DNA from: Paramacrobiotus richtersi
Lineage: Eukaryota; Tardigrada; Eutardigrada; Parachela; Macrobiotidae
NCBI GenBank assembly: GCA_034698045.1
Contig: JAQGAU010000866.1
Coordinates: 1 to 23,082 of the forward strand
Direction: 5' to 3'
Length of the DNA: 23,082 nt
Shown: piece after piece, positions 10,106 through 18,505 of the stretch
Position numbering within the stretch: position 1 is the first letter of the stretch
Layout: every line of letters begins with the position of its first letter
The notes under the pieces: generated by a model
Seen by the model: only the letters and a program-made list of their open reading frames with translations
What the model was told of the DNA's origin: nothing
The model's database searches: none
Translations under genes and position numbers: made by a program

Positions 10106-10820
10106 TTGGACACGCCACCATGTAAGCGGGCATTTCGGCGAAACTTATGATTCTGCAAGCGATGTTGTCATTTTACGGATGCAAACACATACAATGCACA
10201 GAGTACACATACAATGCTTTCGAAAACGATAAGATGGACCTCCATTGTCCGTTTGCGCGCAAAAGGCGGTTGTTCTAAAATATGGTCAAAAAGTTTAAAC
10301 AGAGATGCCGCTTTTAAAATCCACGTTTCAATTCAGTTTGTCTGGACAATATTCACTAAATGCGAATAAATATGATGAAGACTTTGATTCAGTTTCAGCG
10401 GAAACGTTCGGCTGTGAAAATTTAAAATGAAGTCTAAACTTATTTTAATTCATTTCAAAATTGCCCAGCCATCCGTTTCGGCAGAAACTGGGTCAGAATC
10501 ATCATCACTTTTTTGCGCATTTATTGCTATACCGTCCAAACAAATTTAATGGAAACGTGGATTTTGAAAGCGGCGTCTCGGTTTAAAAAATTGTCGACAA
10601 AACCGCACAAATGCAGTAGATGTTATGCTGTTATTTTATGTTATGCAACAAATGCACTGCGGGCGCAAATGGACAAAAAGACATCAGGGGTCCATCTTTT
10701 CACTTTCGAAAGCACTGTATGGATGCTCTCTACTGTCTGCATCCGTGGAGTGCTCTCTTACAGAATCAACAGTTTCACCGGAATGTTCCCTGAATTAGCG
10801 GCGTGTCCCGTTAACAGTAC
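10096..10820. repeat. Hairpin 1: long imperfect palindrome
   Basis: Left arm 10096-10431 and right arm 10449-10820 are reverse complements over essentially their whole length with scattered substitutions and small indels, and a 17-base loop (10432-10448). Landmarks shared in inverse orientation: GTACTGTTA followed by GGACACGCC at the outer ends, GCTTTCGAAA, AAGATGGACC, AAAATCCACGTTTC, and the inner AATGAA/TTCATT. Both outer ends carry the array word GTACT. Confidence 0.93.
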
Positions 10821-11446
10821 TTCGACTGTGGTCCATGAATAAATCACTATTTGCGGGACACTGGTAATATTTCACAGTTTCCCCTAATGGTTTTACTTCA
10901 GGGGAAAATTATATTAACTTGGGTGAAATGCAAACCAGCCTTCGCTACGCTAGTTCTCGGTTGCGCATTGTTATGAATCCAAATCGAAATGCTTCAAGTT
11001 TGATTCATCATGGGTCAGTTTTCGCTGACGCTAAACTCAAAGAAAGCAGAAAATCTGATAAGAATTATGATATCGCTCAAGTGCAGATTCACGCCAGTTC
11101 AAAAAAATACGGAACTGTTCTGCTTAGCATGAATCCTTACGGCTAGAGAAAGAACCGTTGAAATTTGTGTGCATACAAACGCACGACAGCTGCAATCGCG
11201 TCGAATCCCCTTGAACTGCCACTTATCTGATATGATCATTTTTATCCGATTTCAACTCTCTTACTCAGTTTATCGTCAGAGAGAACTAATTCATGATGAA
11301 AGAAACACGAAGCGTTTCAGTTTGAACCCATTTCAATGCGCAAGCTAGTTTGGATTTTGCCAACGTTAATATGATTTTCCCCTGCAGTAAAAATATCGGG
11401 GAAAATGTGAAATGTTACGAGTATCGAAGAACACAGTCGAAGTGCC
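10816..11446. repeat. Hairpin 2: long imperfect palindrome
   Basis: Left arm about 10816-11100, right arm about 11205-11446, spacer about 100 bases. Inverse landmarks: ACTTCGACTGTG, ATTTCACA, CAGGGGAAAAT, ATATTAAC, TTGCGCATTG, TTCATCATG and CTGACG. The arms are more diverged than those of hairpin 1, so the exact inner ends are approximate. It begins where hairpin 1 ends. Confidence 0.85.
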
Positions 11447-11640
11447 AGTACCAATTACCAATACCAGCATCACTACCAGTACCACTACCAGTACCATTAC
11501 CATTACCAGTGCCAGTACCATTACCAGTATCAGTGCCAGTACCATTGCAACTACCATTACCATTGCCAGTACCGTTACCAGTGCCATTACCACTACCATT
11601 ACCATTACCATAACCAGTACCAGTACCACTGGTAGTACCA
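11445..11640 (-). repeat. Hexanucleotide array (GGTNNT)n, right, inverted
   Basis: On the plus strand it reads CCAGTACCATTACC and so on; it is the left array in opposite orientation and somewhat longer. Open frames of Val/Leu/Met/Pro or Ser/Thr/Ile repeats on both strands are artefacts of this periodicity. Confidence 0.93.
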
Positions 11641-11657
11641 TGAACTATCAGTACCCA
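11604..11657 (-). repeat. 54-bp terminal inverted repeat, right copy
   Basis: Inverse partner of 9939-9992. The similarity stops sharply at 11657, as it does left of 9939, which is what defines the element boundaries. Confidence 0.95.
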
Positions 11658-12335
11658 TTGATTTCGGCAGTCTGAGCGTTTATTACCACATCCTTTATGT
11701 AACTAAGTTTTCACTGAAGTGCTAGATATTTTGTTGACTGCTGCAACCAGGAGTAATTTTTCTAGCGTAAAACAAATGCGCCGGAAAACGTCGAAAAGCA
11801 TAGATAGACTGCTGTCCGAAGGATAACTTTAGATAACTTTAGAGCACAAAAGCTGATACAGTGGATGCGCCTAGTAGCCGTAGTTTGTTGGTTAAGTCCC
11901 TGTCACCCGGATATACTTGCTCATTGGTTACTCTTGTGTCAACTGCGATGTATCCAAAAGAGTGAATCCGTACCATAACATATCAAGCGCTGGCCCGAGC
12001 GCTACGTATAATTATATGAAGTTAACGACCAAAAACGTACGTCATCAGCCAAAGCGAACAAACTGATGGCGAAAAAACCCACGCCAGTATAGATACTATA
12101 ATAATTGTTTTTCGCACCTGTTCGTGGTGTTAAAGGAGGCAGTCGGAATGGGAAATGTCGAGTTTTCTTGGACTATTCGAAGGATCTAGCGTGTTTCTCA
12201 CATAGTGAACCGAAATATTTTTGCATATTCAGGAAGACCATGCTTCGAAATAACGGTCAGCTGTCACTAAACAACAGCGGGACAGCAGGTCACGCCTACG
12301 CGGCCACAGATACAGAGAGCGACAGCTCACAATAC
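11658..12335. other. Intergenic, nothing recognised
   Basis: No supported gene. The minus strand just below 12336 would be intron if the exon at 12336-12778 is real; a candidate acceptor (TTGTTTAG) lies in it but leads to no recognisable exon. The 86-codon plus-strand frame at 12105-12365 is not supported. Confidence 0.4.
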
Positions 12336-12778
12336 GTGCATGTAAGGGGGCGCGCGCCGTGGTAGGATTGTGATTTTCGAGCAAAACTGAAATAGCAAAG
12401 GCCGGTCTGACGCTGTCAAAAGGACGCTGGACTGGGGATTGGTGGAAACAAATTTTTTCCTTGGCTTATATGGCACTCCATTCACAGTTATATATGCGTC
12501 GATGCCATGATAGATAATACGGTAACCTTCCTGACCACCTGGGAAGAAGCGGTGTACACTTTGGGGACGATTGGCTACCAAAGGATTTTTTCTGCTAAGC
12601 TTCTGGATGTCGGAGATGACGGGTGCGTAGATATATGTGATAATATACTGGGGGTCCGTAAGTTGAACAGTTATGTTCAACTGGAACATTTGGCATGCAA
12701 AGCCGTCAATCTTCCGGCCGGCATCGTAAAAGCGCGGCTGTTGGCCGTTTTTCACCAAGTGGAAAAAATCCGCAATGT
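12336..12778 (-). CDS. Possible exon resembling an Argonaute N domain (tentative)
   Basis: The minus-strand frame is open from 12778 with no ATG near its start, so it would be an internal exon. It ends in a good donor (CAC then GTATTG at 12335). It contains GRKIDGFACQMFQLNI, then a Tyr-rich strand (PQYIITYIYAP), then about 35 residues later YHGIDAYITVNGVPY, then DRPLLFQF. Order and spacing resemble the Argonaute N domain (G+xIxLxANFFxV, then YDGxxNLYTxxxLP, then the +DRxFKVxIKW strand). I recognise no PAZ, MID or PIWI exons nearby, so this would be an isolated, diverged or broken piece. The opposite-strand frame at 12507-12803 overlaps it and is judged the shadow. The assignment is inference. 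Confidence 0.33.
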
Positions 12779-13816
12779 TTTAGTGCGCATGGTGAAAAGT
12801 TAGTGAAGAATTTCATTGCTGAAAGTGAAACACTAATCCTCTACTAATTAAGGAGGCGCACTGAGCACAATGGCTTATTATCATCATAGTTAAATATGCG
12901 ACCGTCCTCATGTGCAGGTGATGACGTGCGCCGAAGAAGCATGTGCGACGACCATGGTTGGGTACGTGGGAGTCCACTCCCCTCAGAATTACAGCGTTTG
13001 AGTTGAAGTTCAGTCAAGACTGCCGCAGTTGCCCGGTCCAGACAGTAACGGGTCAGCAACTCGAAAAGAAGAGGGTTATTCAAACCGTTTTTGCTCTCTC
13101 TCGGTGAGTTTTTGCATTTTTTATGTGGAGACATCCTTTACTTACAGTAAGTCCTGGCACGTAATCCTAGAGTTTGCCTAACGAACCTTTATGCGATTCC
13201 GGGTCACCTACCCCGTAGCATGAACCCCACTACTGCAAATCCCTATTTGGGTAATGCAAAAACGCACCTCAGCCGCCTGTAATCGGGATTCCTCATGATC
13301 CTGCGATCCGCTCGCTTCAAAGGATTTCCAGCGCTTTTCTCGGCCTAGAAATCTGAAGACAGGGAACAGACCGTCGTTGTAGCGTTTGTCTTCGTCTAAC
13401 CCTTTGGCCTTAGTGGGTGTATTGAGGTGGCGGAAATGTTAGATAAAGCTAGTAGTTTTATTTGGATAAGGGTGTGACTTTTACTTCAACGGCAATTTTA
13501 CCTCACCACCATACAATCGGTAACCCCGTCCTTGAGTTCTCCTACATTGTGAAAGGCCCGTAGCCTATGATTTTGTACATGCGCTTGCCTTTCATTGAAT
13601 TATTAGTAAAAGCTTTATCAAACAGTGCTTTTGGTAAACGCACCGGCTCATTAAAGGGAATTATTTGCCAAAAACAAATTGCCCAAAGCAAATTCCACAC
13701 ATAAACTTTGCGGCCTCATTGTTCGAAAAGCCAACCATTGTAGGATAACACTGTCACTGATTATGCCTTGCTGTGAGACGTACTTGCTGCTGTCATTCAT
13801 CGGGAGTCAACACTAA
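12779..13816. other. Intergenic, only very weak coding hints
   Basis: On the plus strand near 13590-13640 the words FIELLVKAL recall the end of a CPEB RRM1 (FExxKSVxALL). Stops surround them and the hint is too weak to call. The minus-strand frame at 12844-13134 is unrecognised. Confidence 0.35.
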
Positions 13817-14191
13817 GTTAGTGGTTTCCGTCCATCTTGTACGCAGATGCTGCTGCTGTTAACAGGTGGTAAACGTCAACCGAAATTCAAAACCGGCCAA
13901 AAAAGTTTTGAAAATAAATTCAGTCACTTTCTGGCGATTCATTGTGCGGTCAACAACATTAACACTCCAGGATTTCTGCATCAACTCGATATTGCTCCAT
14001 ACCTGGAAAACCGTGGATGTAGCCTTTGCGGAAAACGGCTTGCGGACTACTACTGCCGTCATATAGACTGTTTAAACTACTTTCGTGTACAATGTTGGGA
14101 TTGGCAGCATTTACGTCTGCATGCTGAAAAAAAAATCTTCCGATCTGACGTCCGCGAAATTTATACAGTATATAATGTTAGAATCTCTTGA
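13817..14191 (+). pseudogene. Degenerate CPEB (Orb-type) C-terminus: end of RRM2 plus ZZ zinc domain
   Basis: CPEB proteins bind the cytoplasmic polyadenylation element in mRNA 3' UTRs. From the CTG/ATG run at 13847 the frame contains FENKFSHFLA, equivalent to the end of CPEB RRM2 (FNNxxSYxxA), then INTPGFLHQLDIAPYLE, equivalent to the family's IKTxxFxxxxxIDPYLE, then a cysteine-rich module. Counting from 13847, metal ligands are C58, C61, C70, C75, C83, H88 and H92. The spacing (x2, x8, x4, x4, x2, x4) equals that of the CPEB ZZ domain, but the expected fifth ligand Cys is Arg80 and the two His are too close. RRM1 and most of RRM2 are not seen; ILYADAAAVNR in another frame just upstream may be the preceding strand. 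The lost ligand and frame change favour a decayed copy; a fast-evolving spliced paralogue is possible. Confidence 0.62.
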
Positions 14192-14607
14192 CAGAATCTA
14201 AAAGACTGAGCTAATACGTTTTTATCGTTGTGTAGACGTTCAAATCAAATTCTCGTACGGACTTAGTTTTCGAATCTGTTTACGTCTGATTTTGTTTGAA
14301 GAATTATCTGGAAACTGTTGTCCCTCTAAAAACTCACGTAGGTTTGCACATTTAGCGGTGGGGTTTTCGGCGACATTTAAAATTATCATTATGGCTAAAT
14401 TAAGTTTTTTTTTGCGCATTGTGAAATTTATCTTGTTTCCGTTTGAGTTCACAGTGAAAGCATTCCTTTCTACCAACGTATTCAGTGGTATGCCGCCACA
14501 ACCGCCACATCTGGGGCGAAATACATGCGGATTTAAAGCAAAAAGTTATCCAAACGGAACTTGAATTGAACTTAAATAACACTTGAATTGTGGAAAAGTT
14601 ATCAGAA
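14192..14607. other. Intergenic, nothing recognised
   Basis: Overlapping 80- to 90-codon frames occur on both strands (14240-14642), none with motifs I recognise. Confidence 0.4.
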
Positions 14608-14935
14608 TTATCCTGATCGGAAACTGTATGGATCAGTAGCAATTGGAGTCAGTAGGGCACCCTTGGCAGTGCCCATTCGGCGGCCGTCAGTGTGGAACAT
14701 GTCAGGGTATTCACCCACCAGAGAACGCATTTGCTGGCACACTTGATGCGGTATGGTCGTCCCCTACGTCAAACTCCTCCACTGGTATGCGTGCCCGTTC
14801 GAAATCCCAACCGGTAAGGTCCATCTCGGAACCTTCTTCATATGAGAGAGACAAAAACTACCGGCGTCGAACGATGCCACCGTCGTTTGGCCCAGTAGAG
14901 CGTGCATTAATGTATGCACCTGTGGCTTGGACCAA
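14608..14935 (-). mobile_element. Ty3/Gypsy-type pol fragment, segment just before reverse transcriptase
   Basis: The minus strand at 14742-14608 reads LVGEYPDMF, then RMGTAKGALLTPIATDPYSF. This is the linker that precedes Gypsy reverse transcriptase (family pattern L..EY.DVF, LG.T....H.I.T....P...R). A second frame, 14935-14850, has AYINARSTGPNDGGIV, like the segment after the protease, and the stretch between lies in a third frame. At least two frame changes make it a relic. The reverse transcriptase core itself does not follow. Its orientation is opposite to the Gypsy relic that begins at 15253. Confidence 0.5.
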
Positions 14936-15252
14936 AGTGTAGTGTTATGAAGTAATGTCCATCACATTCGGCCCGGATGCACCACGGCTCAGTTACGGTG
15001 CTGCTGGTCAATTGCCCCTATTTAAGCATCAGCTGATGGCATCAGCTGATGGCTCATATCGCCCAGCCAGTCTCGCAGGAGCTCTACTCGCACGTCGACG
15101 CCCGTATTCAATATATGTATACCTCGCACTTGCACTACTAGATTTTCGATCATTTCGATCCAGGAGTGACTCGTTTAGAGCGCTAGCGCGCTTTTGATCT
15201 GGAAGTCCACAACTCCTTGCAATAGCTCACTTTCCAAAGACTCTTACCACCT
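14936..15252. other. Spacer between two oppositely oriented retroelement relics
   Basis: Nothing recognised, except a short tandem duplication of GCATCAGCTGATG at about 15027-15052. Confidence 0.45.
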
Positions 15253-16790
15253 CAGAAGCTTCGCTGGGGCTTTGCTGCTATGCTGTGGCACAAGCATGAC
15301 ACGAAATTTATAGTCGTCTATCATCGTCGAAGCAGCGGTTTGTATTTTTCTGTTTTATTTATTGCGTGAAAGGTGCTGGTGGTTTAATAATGCAAAGTGG
15401 CTGTTATCCCATCACCATTCTTTCTGGGTCAGTATACAGTCTTGCTTACACAATTACCCTGGTTGCCTTGCCCTCTAGTTCTATACAGATGCAAACTGGC
15501 TGTGAGCCTCAGAAACACTTGGAAATGGATCTTCTCAAGTCTACAAATTGGTAACACCAAACTGTAACAAGAAGCCGCCAGTTGATGGCAACGATTCCGC
15601 ACCTTCTGTGGCAAACTTACGTAACGCTGATACAATATTACTGTCTGCGTTGCAATGAGCAGACCTTGGCCTTTGCAAACGACCACGATGGCAATTGTTG
15701 CACTTTGGGGAGCGAACCCTCCACAGTAAGCTTTGTCGTAATCTTCACAGCAGCCTAGTCGTAATGATAACCATCAAGGAGAGATTAGATTGCTATCAAA
15801 GCAGGTTTTCGTTTTTGTGGCTCTGTTCCGAGAAAACCATTCCCTGTTGTACGGTAGCAGTCTTTGGTCGATACTGAGGTAAAACCGTTTAAGTTTAGCT
15901 TCGTAGGATTCCAGTAGTTCGGACGGTAGCAGTAGACTTTATGCTACTAGCGATTATTCATGTGTTTATAGCTACGGATTGTTGTTAACTGTCTCCTCAC
16001 AGTGTCTTGACAGTGGACTATCTCTATGATATATAAGTAAGAATAGCTACGGACTGTTGTTAACTGTCTCCTCACCTATTGTTAACTTCACGTTATTGTG
16101 CAGTACTGTGCAGTATTTCTTTGAATAATCAATAATAATGGCGGCGTGGTTCTTCAGCCGGCCATAATCCTGAAACCAATGAAGAAAATTGAACAATGGA
16201 TTCCCACGAGTAATCCAGTACTTCAGAACAAATGCAAACGCAACGATCTTAAAAATAATCAGCGATCAGCTGCAAATGCAGTACTGCGCGTCATGATTAG
16301 TGAAAGCAAAATTATTAAAGGAAATTTTTAGTTTTCCTTTCATTCTAATTTCCTTTGCACACATGTTTGAATAAATCAGTAAAACAAGGTGAAATTACCT
16401 TAAGTAACCTGACCTGACCTGATTTGACCAATGACCTTAAAAAATGAGCAGCTGCGATCGGGTCGTATGTGCACGTGCAATTACGGCGGGTACGTTACGT
16501 GTCATCGGTAAAAAGAACAAAAAGGAGCAACGCGTACGTAGCAGTAAATGGTCAATACGTAGTGCCCGTCCGATACTATAGCTACACGCCTACGTATACG
16601 TAAACGTTTTAAATCTTAGTAGTACGGACAAGTTACCAACCAATCACAAGTACGGGCAAGTTCACGTAAATTGCTAAAATACTGGCTTGGACCACGGCAA
16701 ATATCCACAGTAAATTTCGATATACAAAATCGAACCGGTCGTAAGAAAACAGTTGTTGTTCATATTGACCGTTCACGAAGATGTGTATAA
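15253..16790 (+). mobile_element. Decayed Ty3/Gypsy retrotransposon: RNase H end, integrase pieces
   Basis: Three motif islands lie in the right order and at plausible distances for one pol gene. Island 1 (15253-15340): KLRWGFAAML, then DTKFIVVYH, the end of Gypsy RNase H (RW..xLxxxD..I.Y). Island 2 (15600-15662): LLWQTYVTLIQYYCLRC, the second half of the integrase HHCC finger (W..M..DV..YV..C..C). Island 3 (16665-16790): KYWLGPRQI and then VVVHIDRSR, the integrase C-terminal GPY/F module and its VHVDRL strand, ending at TAA 16788-16790. The catalytic DDE core between islands 2 and 3 is not recognisable. Each island is partial, so this is an old inactive copy. I found no LTRs. Confidence 0.55.
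15968..16075 (+). repeat. 33-bp direct repeat, two copies
   Basis: Copies at 15968-16000 and 16043-16075 start with ATAGCTACGG and end with GTTAACTGTCTCCTCAC, differing at one base. Offset 75 bases. They lie inside the decayed Gypsy interval, where the integrase core would be. Confidence 0.93.
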
Positions 16791-17063
16791 AGTGATTATC
16801 CAGAGGAAAGCGACGACATAATCTACAGTATTTGCAAGCAACAGCAAACAACGATTTACCGAATATTCAACAGGAAATGCTTCGCACAGGAAACAGTTTC
16901 TAAGACGATGCCAACAACATGGACGCTTGGATCCCTCGATGAAGATTCCCTTTTTTACCCAACCCAGGCGGTTCCAGCCTCATCGACAGTGCCCGACCGG
17001 ATATGCAGAATTGGGCTGATATTTTCTAAAAAGAAGGAAGCGGTACATAAAGCGTACGGATAA
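16791..17063 (+). other. 90-codon stop-free frame continuing the integrase frame
   Basis: Directly after the stop at 16788 the same frame runs open for 90 codons to TAA 17061, with no ATG at its start. It begins acidic (DYPEESDD), as Gypsy integrase tails often do, and includes SLFYPTQAVPASS. Probably the read-through tail of the decayed pol, or the start of a following element gene. Not recognised otherwise. Confidence 0.35.
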
Positions 17064-17390
17064 TGCAATATCTTCAGTCTCGTCCGCCAACTTGTGCAAT
17101 GTTTGGTATCAAAACTGAATATCACAGACCTTGGTTATAAATTCATACTGTAGAGCAACAGTACCTACGAAGAACGTAAGGACACGTGGTATTACCTTGA
17201 ACAGCCTGGTGCCTGTTACTATCTGCTAAGCACGCTGTGAAGCATTGTCCCAGATTTTCCGAAGCGCATCTCAACTGCATGACAGTTCTACCATGGGACG
17301 ATCCCATTTGACAGCTGGATTCACGAATACAGAGTACTCGGCAGAGATAGGCTTGTCGGCAACTCACGGCCCAATCTGCCTACCAAGTAA

Positions 17391-17852
17391 GACATTTGCT
17401 ACACACATGCTGAAACAATAACAGCTGAGACGAACCCGGATGGGTCCGTCGAGGAAAACCAAATGGGGACGCAGACAGATGTCCGATCTATATCGGCACT
17501 GTCTGCCACAGAACCACAACGAAATGCCAGCGAGGCAATAAAGGAAGCTTTATTGCTGAGCTGAGCACACAAAAACCCAAAAAGAAAGAACACTCTCGAG
17601 GGGAAACCCTCGAGGGAAGAACACAGAACCCCAAAATATGATGTGCACGGCGACAGTGCAGAACGTGAATGCCAGTCTAACGGCAGAAGCACTGGGCGCT
17701 GTGTACATCGGCAAGGCGGAACTGCAGGGCATGTGACGTCACCGGCACCGTGCATCAGCGCGGCGTGCAACGAGCATACGAGCGTCGTCTGCACCGGAAG
17801 ACGTCCTCGTCACACAGCCATAAACAGATCACAGCTACGGAGAAAACCATAA
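17391..17852 (+). other. Long open frame with a single in-frame stop, unidentified
   Basis: Between stops at 17388 and just after 17850 the plus frame has only one internal stop (TGA 17562). The first half is polar (NPDGSVEENQMGTQTD, SEAIKEALLLS); the second is basic and contains Cys and His but does not form a standard CCHC knuckle. It is in the same frame as the integrase remnant upstream, so it may be further retroelement sequence. A 131-codon minus-strand frame (17399-17794) overlaps it. The region is G+C rich, which lowers the stop frequency by chance. Confidence 0.25.
17595..17614. repeat. 8-bp perfect hairpin with GAAA loop
   Basis: CTCGAGGG, GAAA, CCCTCGAG: a GNRA-type tetraloop on a perfect stem. 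No U-tract follows and no function is evident. Confidence 0.8.
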
Positions 17853-17897
17853 TCGTAACTATTGTAATCCAGGAATCTGAAACGACCAAAAACTTAC

Positions 17898-18505
17898 GGC
17901 ATCTTCATGGCGCGCTTCTTTAACTTCCGGATCCATTTCGTGCAGCGCTGTCATGATTATGCGCTGAACACACTGGTACAATCGTACTTTGGCTGAAGCA
18001 AAGCACTTACTGAAGTCAGCGGACCTGTCGAATCCACACACTTCTTTGTTCTTTGATATACTCCGCAGGTGACGGATATTCTGGAAAAAAGGGCAGTTAG
18101 GCCAAGATTGTAAGTTTTTTCATCTCACGTGGTGAACATCACGGCAACATCCTGTGCGCATTCTCTCCTCGCTTGGAGAGCATCTTGTGGCGTATATATT
18201 ACTACTTTAGTGTGATGTATGGTGTTCCTAAGCGTACGACCACCGTAACCTTCTGAGTGATTCTTTATTTCAGTCTGCCATGCTTTGCATGGCTCGAGTA
18301 CTATCACTCTTTCTTGCGCATGAGCAATATTACTACACTTGTCGTGTAGTAAACGACCGTTAACTTTCCCTGATCGGCAATAAACTTGATATGCTCCGTA
18401 AACCATTTTACTTATCGTGTTGACCGTCTCTTTCTCCATACCGAGAGGAGTCATTTTCCGGATTAGCAATCTCTCTTTTTCATCATGTAGGAAGCATTCC
18501 CAAGG
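17898..18505 (-). CDS. Two exons of an unidentified protein-coding gene
   Basis: Exon 1: 18505-18143 (121 codons; acceptor-like ...ACGCAG before it). Intron: 18142-18081, 62 bases, from GTGATG to a strong TTTTTTCCAG. Exon 2: 18080-17898, exactly 61 codons, ending in a consensus GTAAGT donor. Both junctions are phase 0 and the frame is open throughout. The protein is basic and charged with regular Cys residues (PWECFLHDEKERLL, VYGAYQVYCRSGK, EVCGFDRSADFSKCF, RIIMTALHEMDPEVKEARHE). I recognise no domain. A competing donor, GTGAGA at 18128, would give phase 2 and a different frame in exon 2 that reaches a stop before the GTAAGT. The first ATG is at 18454, so this might also be the first coding exon. 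The next exon downstream is uncertain; one phase-0 option starts at 17788. Confidence 0.45.

Larger units (their letters stand above)
9939..11657. mobile_element. Composite fold-back element: inverted ends, two inverted arrays, two hairpins
   Basis: Order: 54-bp terminal repeat (9939-9992); (GGTNNT)n array to about 10105; hairpin 1 (10096-10820); hairpin 2 (about 10816-11446); the inverse array (11445-11640); and the inverse 54-bp terminal repeat (11604-11657). The architecture is therefore symmetric, with two hairpins back to back inside an outer inverted repeat. It has no credible protein-coding capacity: the long frames are translations of the hexamer array. The closest known class is Foldback-type or long-TIR non-autonomous DNA elements, with minisatellite-like ends. 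A hairpin-RNA locus giving small RNAs is an alternative reading. No clear target-site duplication is visible. Calling it mobile is inference; the symmetry is seen directly. Confidence 0.7.

Noticed and set aside
11350..11675. Long open frames on both strands giving Val/Leu/Met/Pro or Ser/Thr/Ile repeat proteins (also 9888-10133)
   Set aside because: They are translations of the six-base (GGTNNT)n arrays, open in several frames at once; composition artefact.
12507..12803. 98-codon plus-strand frame
   Set aside because: Antisense to the better supported minus-strand exon; no motifs of its own.
16400..16440. Clustered TGACC(T) words resembling nuclear-receptor half sites
   Set aside because: Short, irregularly spaced, inside retroelement debris with no gene to regulate; expected by chance.
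17399..17794. 131-codon minus-strand frame as next exon of the 17898-18505 gene
   Set aside because: A phase-0 acceptor at 17789 exists, but the protein is Cys/Ser/Pro/Phe rich without motifs and overlaps an equally open plus frame in G+C-rich DNA; not supported.
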